Source: JAAUSY01 sp964526735 (GTDB lineage Bacteria; Chloroflexota; Chloroflexia; Chloroflexales; Chloroflexaceae). From it: 9,370 nt of DNA. Shown here piece after piece: positions 7,138 to 9,370 of this stretch (the stretch's first letter is position 1; every line of letters starts with the position of its first letter). The notes under the pieces are model-generated. The model saw only the letters and a program-made list of their open reading frames with translations, had not been told where the DNA came from and did not search any database. The position numbers and the translations under genes were made by a program. The stretch spans positions 1 to 9,370 of the forward strand of contig CAZGLO010000109.1 in the NCBI GenBank assembly GCA_964526735.1. The letters are read 5' to 3'.

Positions 7138-7271
7138 ATAGATGATGGTTTCGTAGGTGGAGAAGACAAACAGAACGGCGCTCGTGCGCTTGTCCTGGCG
7201 GGGCCAGAATCGTGTGCCGAACAACGCCGCCCTGCTGTCCAAACGATCACAAACAATCATCCGCCACAATG

Positions 7272-7291
7272 ATTATAATGCAACGGCGTTG
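7272..7291 (-). promoter_or_regulatory. Candidate hpt -10 element and adjoining inverted repeat
   Basis: TATAAT on the minus strand (7277-7272) is followed upstream by CAACGGCGTTG (7281-7291), two 5-bp half sites around one base. The inverted repeat would sit in the spacer of the promoter, a usual place for a repressor. No good -35 is present. The resulting leader before the ATG at 7137 would be about 125 bases. Confidence 0.3.
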
Positions 7292-7337
7292 TTTGTATGC
7301 ACGAAATGTGGCGAGACCATCGTAAGGAGTGGTCGAC

Positions 7338-7505
7338 CTAGTAGTAATCTACCCGCACTTCCGGCTCCAGTTCAGAAGAAGCCGAGAATACTGACCACAG
7401 GAATAAGCCCCCCACCAGTACAGAGAGCAGTACCCAGATCCCAACAAGCGTCCACTCCATTGGCATTCCCCATGGCATTCCCCATGGAATAGTCCAAGGT
7501 TCCAT
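7338..7505 (-). CDS. Small single-pass membrane protein, 55 residues
   Basis: A short open frame from ATG 7505 to TAG 7338. The N-terminus repeats PWGM (MEPWTIPWGMPWGMPMEW), reflected in a 12-bp direct repeat at 7462-7485. Residues 19-40 form one strong membrane helix (TLVGIWVLLSVLVGGLFLW), and the tail is acidic (ELEPEVRVDYY). I do not recognise the family. A GTG at 7511 is in frame and could also serve as start; there is no strong ribosome site. The start lies 7 bp from the end of the IS1-type element, so the original upstream region has been replaced by the element. Coding status rests on the clean helix plus charged-tail composition rather than on homology. Confidence 0.5.
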   Translation of the reverse strand: MEPWTIPWGMPWGMPMEWTLVGIWVLLSVLVGGLFLWSVFSASSELEPEVRVDYY

Positions 7506-7511
7506 ATTCAC

Positions 7512-7531
7512 TGCTACTTTCTAGGTGTTCA
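7512..7531 (+). repeat. Left terminal inverted repeat
   Basis: Begins TGCTACTTTCTAGGT and ends TTCA, with one mismatch to the right end at position 7527 (G here; the right end reads A in this orientation). Confidence 0.85.
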
Positions 7532-7662
7532 AATCTGCTGAATGCGCCCTACATGTCTTGCCCCCTCGTCGGAAAAAAAGAGGGTATTGTCTAATTATAG
7601 CATGATTTCACGAATTGTAGCATATATGCCAAAGAACAACAAGCACAGGTAGTCTTTGAAAC

Positions 7663-8017
7663 ATGGAGGAGCAACGCATGCGCCATTGTCCTGACTGCCA
7701 GACCGGCCAGGTCATCAAAAATGGGTCGAACGGTGCAGGAAAAAGCCGAAATGCGCCAGCTGGCTCCAGGCGTATGTGAACGGAGAAATCCGCCATGCTC
7801 CACGAATGTGCTCATCCGGTCAAAAAAGCATCGATTGCCCATCGGGGATGTGGTGAGCTGTGGTCGTTTGTTGGAGACAAAGGTGATCGGCAATGGGTCT
7901 TGGCTGGCCCTTGACCACGATACACAAGAAATTGTTGGGGTCGCTATTGGGGCACGTGATGAAGCGACCGTCCGTGCAGTGAATACAACGTACCTTTGGG
8001 TACATGTGAATACCTAG
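7663..8017 (+). pseudogene. IS1-family transposase remnant, frameshifted
   Basis: From ATG 7663 (or 7678) the frame reads MRHCPDCQTGQVIKNG, an InsA-like zinc-finger start, then stops at a TGA after 37 codons. Similarity then appears in another frame after the A-run near 7740 (RKKPKCASWLQAYVNG). It returns to the first frame as CGELWSFVGDKGDRQW (IS1 has LDEMWSFVGSK), then shifts by one base near 7898 to WLALDHDTQEIVGVAIG (IS1 has WLWYALDRTTGKIVAYVFG), and ends at the TAG at 8017. At least two frame changes and one stop are needed. The catalytic Asp before E in LDEMWS is Gly here. The part carrying the last acidic residue is missing. It cannot make an active transposase. Confidence 0.75.
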
Positions 8018-8026
8018 AAAGTAGCA
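8007..8026 (-). repeat. Right terminal inverted repeat
   Basis: Reverse complement of the left end at 19 of 20 positions. It carries the TAG stop (8015-8017) of the transposase remnant. Confidence 0.85.
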
Positions 8027-8107
8027 ATAGGCTGCACAAGATAGAGATAGCGGTCGGAGCATCCAAGCGTGGCGGAGGGGGGGTTGCTATAGAGGGGGAT
8101 AATGTGG

Positions 8108-9220
8108 TTATTTTGCCTTCGTTGACCGATCATCGAGGTAGGTTATCGTCTCTTGAGCATTCAGAGAATTGGTCTGGTTGTTCAGCCGGGCAAAGAATTC
8201 TCCATCGAGGAAGGCAGGAGTAGTTGTTTTTGCCACCTGCACCACACACACCGTCTTCCCCGCCTCCTCCTCAAAGCGCAGTTGCACATCATCTACAAAG
8301 TTTACCCCTATATGGCTCTTTATCAAGTTGGTGAGGTGTTGCTCAAAATTGTCAATGTTGCGGCGCGCTTCGCTGAAGGTGGAAAGATCGTTGTCAAGGC
8401 CAAGAATGTTGCCATTATCCTCCACCCCTATCAACAACGTCCCGCCCTCGCTGTTGAGGAACGCCACTATTGTCTTTAGCACGTTCTTCCGCAGACTATT
8501 GTTCCCGCGACCATTCCGAACATCATACTGGAGACTGCTCTTAAACTCAATGTGGTGGCTTTCGCCCTGATCTATCAACTTTTTCACCAGCGATTCCGTC
8601 ATTCTCTCTTCATCAACTATACATTTCACCGTCACCAGGAAGCGCCGCAGTTGCCGCTCTTCTATCGCCCGGTTGAGTGCCTCTTTCGTCGCCGCGTGCT
8701 CAATCACCTCGCCGTTGAGCACCGCGATGTATTGTCCATCATATTTCTCCATCAGCTCATCCCAATGAGCGTCAATCCACTCTTCATGGTGTTGGTTGCC
8801 CCATCGATTGATGTAGATACACGCTTGTTGGATAGACCGATCTAGCTCCTCAAATACATTCTCAGATATAGTCTTCGGGATGTAGTCCCATGCTTTCTCG
8901 CGGAACGCTCGTCGACAGTCTACCACCGTGTCATTTGCCGTCAAGATAATGAATATACTTGAAATATCCATTGCCCGCATCGTGTGCAGGATATCAAAGC
9001 CACTTTGATTGTCTTCCATCCGCATATCAGAAACGATTACATCGTATGTATTCGCTTCAAGCTTCTGCTTCGCTTCCACCGTAGTCTTGGCAATATCGAT
9101 GTTATTGTAGCCAAACTCCTCAACGAACCACTCTTGCAACTCCTCCAACACGCCCGGTTCATCATCCACGAACAGCAACGACACATCCGTCCGGCGCTCA
9201 TTCTGCGTTTTGTTTGCCAT
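8108..9220 (-). CDS. Response regulator with receiver, DUF5678-like and AlbA_2 domains
   Basis: A 370-residue protein. Residues 12-130 are a receiver domain with the acidic pair D19-D20, phosphoacceptor D65 (VIVSDMRM), T94 (ILTAND) and K116 (YIPKT), so it should be phosphorylated by a histidine kinase. Residues 150-200 (HWDELMEKYDGQYIAVLNGEV) resemble the DUF5678 family. Residues 215-365 match the AlbA_2 (Schlafen-type) domain: GESHHIEFKSS, KNVLKTIVAFLNSEGG, TLLIGVEDNG and the ending part with EFFARLNNQTNSLN. AlbA_2 domains bind nucleic acid and are common in transcription regulators and defence proteins; as a response-regulator output this is uncommon. The start has a perfect AAGGAGG six bases upstream and lies inside the kinase gene's end (23-bp overlap), so translation is coupled. 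The kinase is the probable partner; target genes are unknown. Confidence 0.88.
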   Translation of the reverse strand: MANKTQNERRTDVSLLFVDDEPGVLEELQEWFVEEFGYNNIDIAKTTVEAKQKLEANTYDVIVSDMRMEDNQSGFDILHTMRAMDISSIFIILTANDTVVDCRRAFREKAWDYIPKTISENVFEELDRSIQQACIYINRWGNQHHEEWIDAHWDELMEKYDGQYIAVLNGEVIEHAATKEALNRAIEERQLRRFLVTVKCIVDEERMTESLVKKLIDQGESHHIEFKSSLQYDVRNGRGNNSLRKNVLKTIVAFLNSEGGTLLIGVEDNGNILGLDNDLSTFSEARRNIDNFEQHLTNLIKSHIGVNFVDDVQLRFEEEAGKTVCVVQVAKTTTPAFLDGEFFARLNNQTNSLNAQETITYLDDRSTKAK

Positions 9221-9370
9221 CTTCTGCCTCCTTCATATCATTGGGGATATAGATCTCAAACCGCGCCCCGTGCTTTCCCGTCTCTAGAATATAGCCATCC
9301 ATCTCCTTCAGCGTCCGCCGGATGATGTACAGCCCCAGCCCGCTATGCAAGCCCTTCTCCTCCGTGCTCA
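9198..9370 (-). CDS. Sensor histidine kinase, C-terminal end only
   Basis: The last 56 residues of a protein that begins outside the window. HSGLGLYIIRRTLKEMDGY is the G2 box of the HATPase_c fold, followed by the closing strand ARFEIYIP and a short charged tail. This is the ATP-binding end of a histidine kinase. Its stop overlaps the response regulator start by 23 bp, a standard arrangement for a two-component pair. Input domains cannot be seen. Confidence 0.85.
   Translation of the reverse strand, partial: STEEKGLHSGLGLYIIRRTLKEMDGYILETGKHGARFEIYIPNDMKEAEDGKQNAE
9227..9233 (-). promoter_or_regulatory. Ribosome binding site of the response regulator
   Basis: AAGGAGG on the minus strand, six bases before the ATG at 9220 and inside the end of the kinase gene. 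It fixes the start and supports translational coupling. Confidence 0.8.

Larger units (their letters stand above)
7512..8026 (+). mobile_element. Internally deleted IS1-family element
   Basis: A 515-bp unit bounded by 20-bp inverted repeats matching at 19 positions. Inside is a decayed IS1-type transposase on the plus strand. IS1-family elements are usually 700 bp or longer, so this copy has lost internal sequence. The transposase frame ends with a TAG inside the right inverted repeat, consistent with the natural 3' end of the element. No matching target duplication is seen: the eight bases outside are ATATTCAC on the left and ATAGGCTG on the right. It could only move if an intact relative supplied transposase. 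Confidence 0.72.

Noticed and set aside
7138..7270. Purine riboswitch in the hpt leader
   Set aside because: I could not find the conserved loop sequences or a closing stem of the purine aptamer.
7562..7584. CCCTC...GAGGG hairpin with A-run as a terminator or frameshift signal
   Set aside because: The stem is only five pairs with a long loop, the A-run lies inside the loop, and it precedes rather than lies in the transposase frame.
7721..8017. 98-residue plus-strand frame as a stand-alone gene
   Set aside because: Its second half is IS1 transposase sequence in a shifted frame and its first half shows no likeness; it belongs to the transposase pseudogene.
7504..8034. Target site duplication around the IS1-type element
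   Set aside because: The 8 bases on each side differ at most positions beyond a shared ATA.

Overview
The window is a chromosomal stretch of a free-living bacterium. The style of the NB-ARC-type protein, a secreted SBBP beta-propeller protein, a PspC-domain membrane protein and short 10-bp intergenic tandem arrays fit a filamentous Chloroflexota (Herpetosiphon-like or a related lineage). This is an inference from gene style only; no rRNA or tRNA is present and no taxonomic marker was checked.

Layout from left to right: (1) 1-1185, minus: 5' part of a secreted beta-propeller (SBBP-repeat) protein that runs off the left edge and is missing from a simple closed-ORF list because its stop lies outside. 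(2) 1226-2230, minus: a PspC-domain membrane protein with a His-rich segment, eight NLGG repeats made by a 12-bp DNA repeat, and two C-terminal membrane helices; it probably shares a transcript with the propeller gene 40 bp downstream. (3) 2231-2487: divergent intergenic region holding a 10-bp tandem array. (4) 2488-2931, plus: a T4 endonuclease V-like pyrimidine dimer glycosylase. (5) 2956-5403, minus, convergent with it: an 815-residue fusion of the C-terminal half of an NB-ARC/STAND module (no P-loop), a winged helix, a TPR-like stretch, a Ser/Pro linker and a membrane-embedded CPBP (CAAX/Abi) protease. A second 10-bp array (5491-5560) lies upstream of it. (6) 5596-6456, minus: DUF2085 membrane protein. 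(7) 6562-7137, minus: hypoxanthine phosphoribosyltransferase. (8) 7338-7505, minus: a previously unlisted 55-residue single-pass membrane protein. (9) 7512-8026: an internally deleted IS1-family element with 20-bp inverted ends and a frameshifted transposase remnant. (10) 8108-9220, minus: a response regulator with the receiver joined to a DUF5678-like middle and a Schlafen-type AlbA_2 domain, overlapping by 23 bp (11) the 3' end of a sensor histidine kinase (9198-9370).

Functionally the clear working unit is the histidine kinase/response regulator pair at the right edge, translationally coupled. The most unusual protein is the NB-ARC-remnant/CPBP fusion: it combines a domain type used in prokaryotic defence and signalling with a membrane protease family linked to abortive infection and bacteriocin immunity, but it has lost its ATP-binding half, so it is either a degraded STAND protein or a protease with a nucleotide-independent sensor. 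The two 10-bp arrays share a GGTCG core in sense orientation 67-88 bp before two otherwise unrelated genes. No CRISPR array, tRNA, rRNA or convincing rho-independent terminator was seen.
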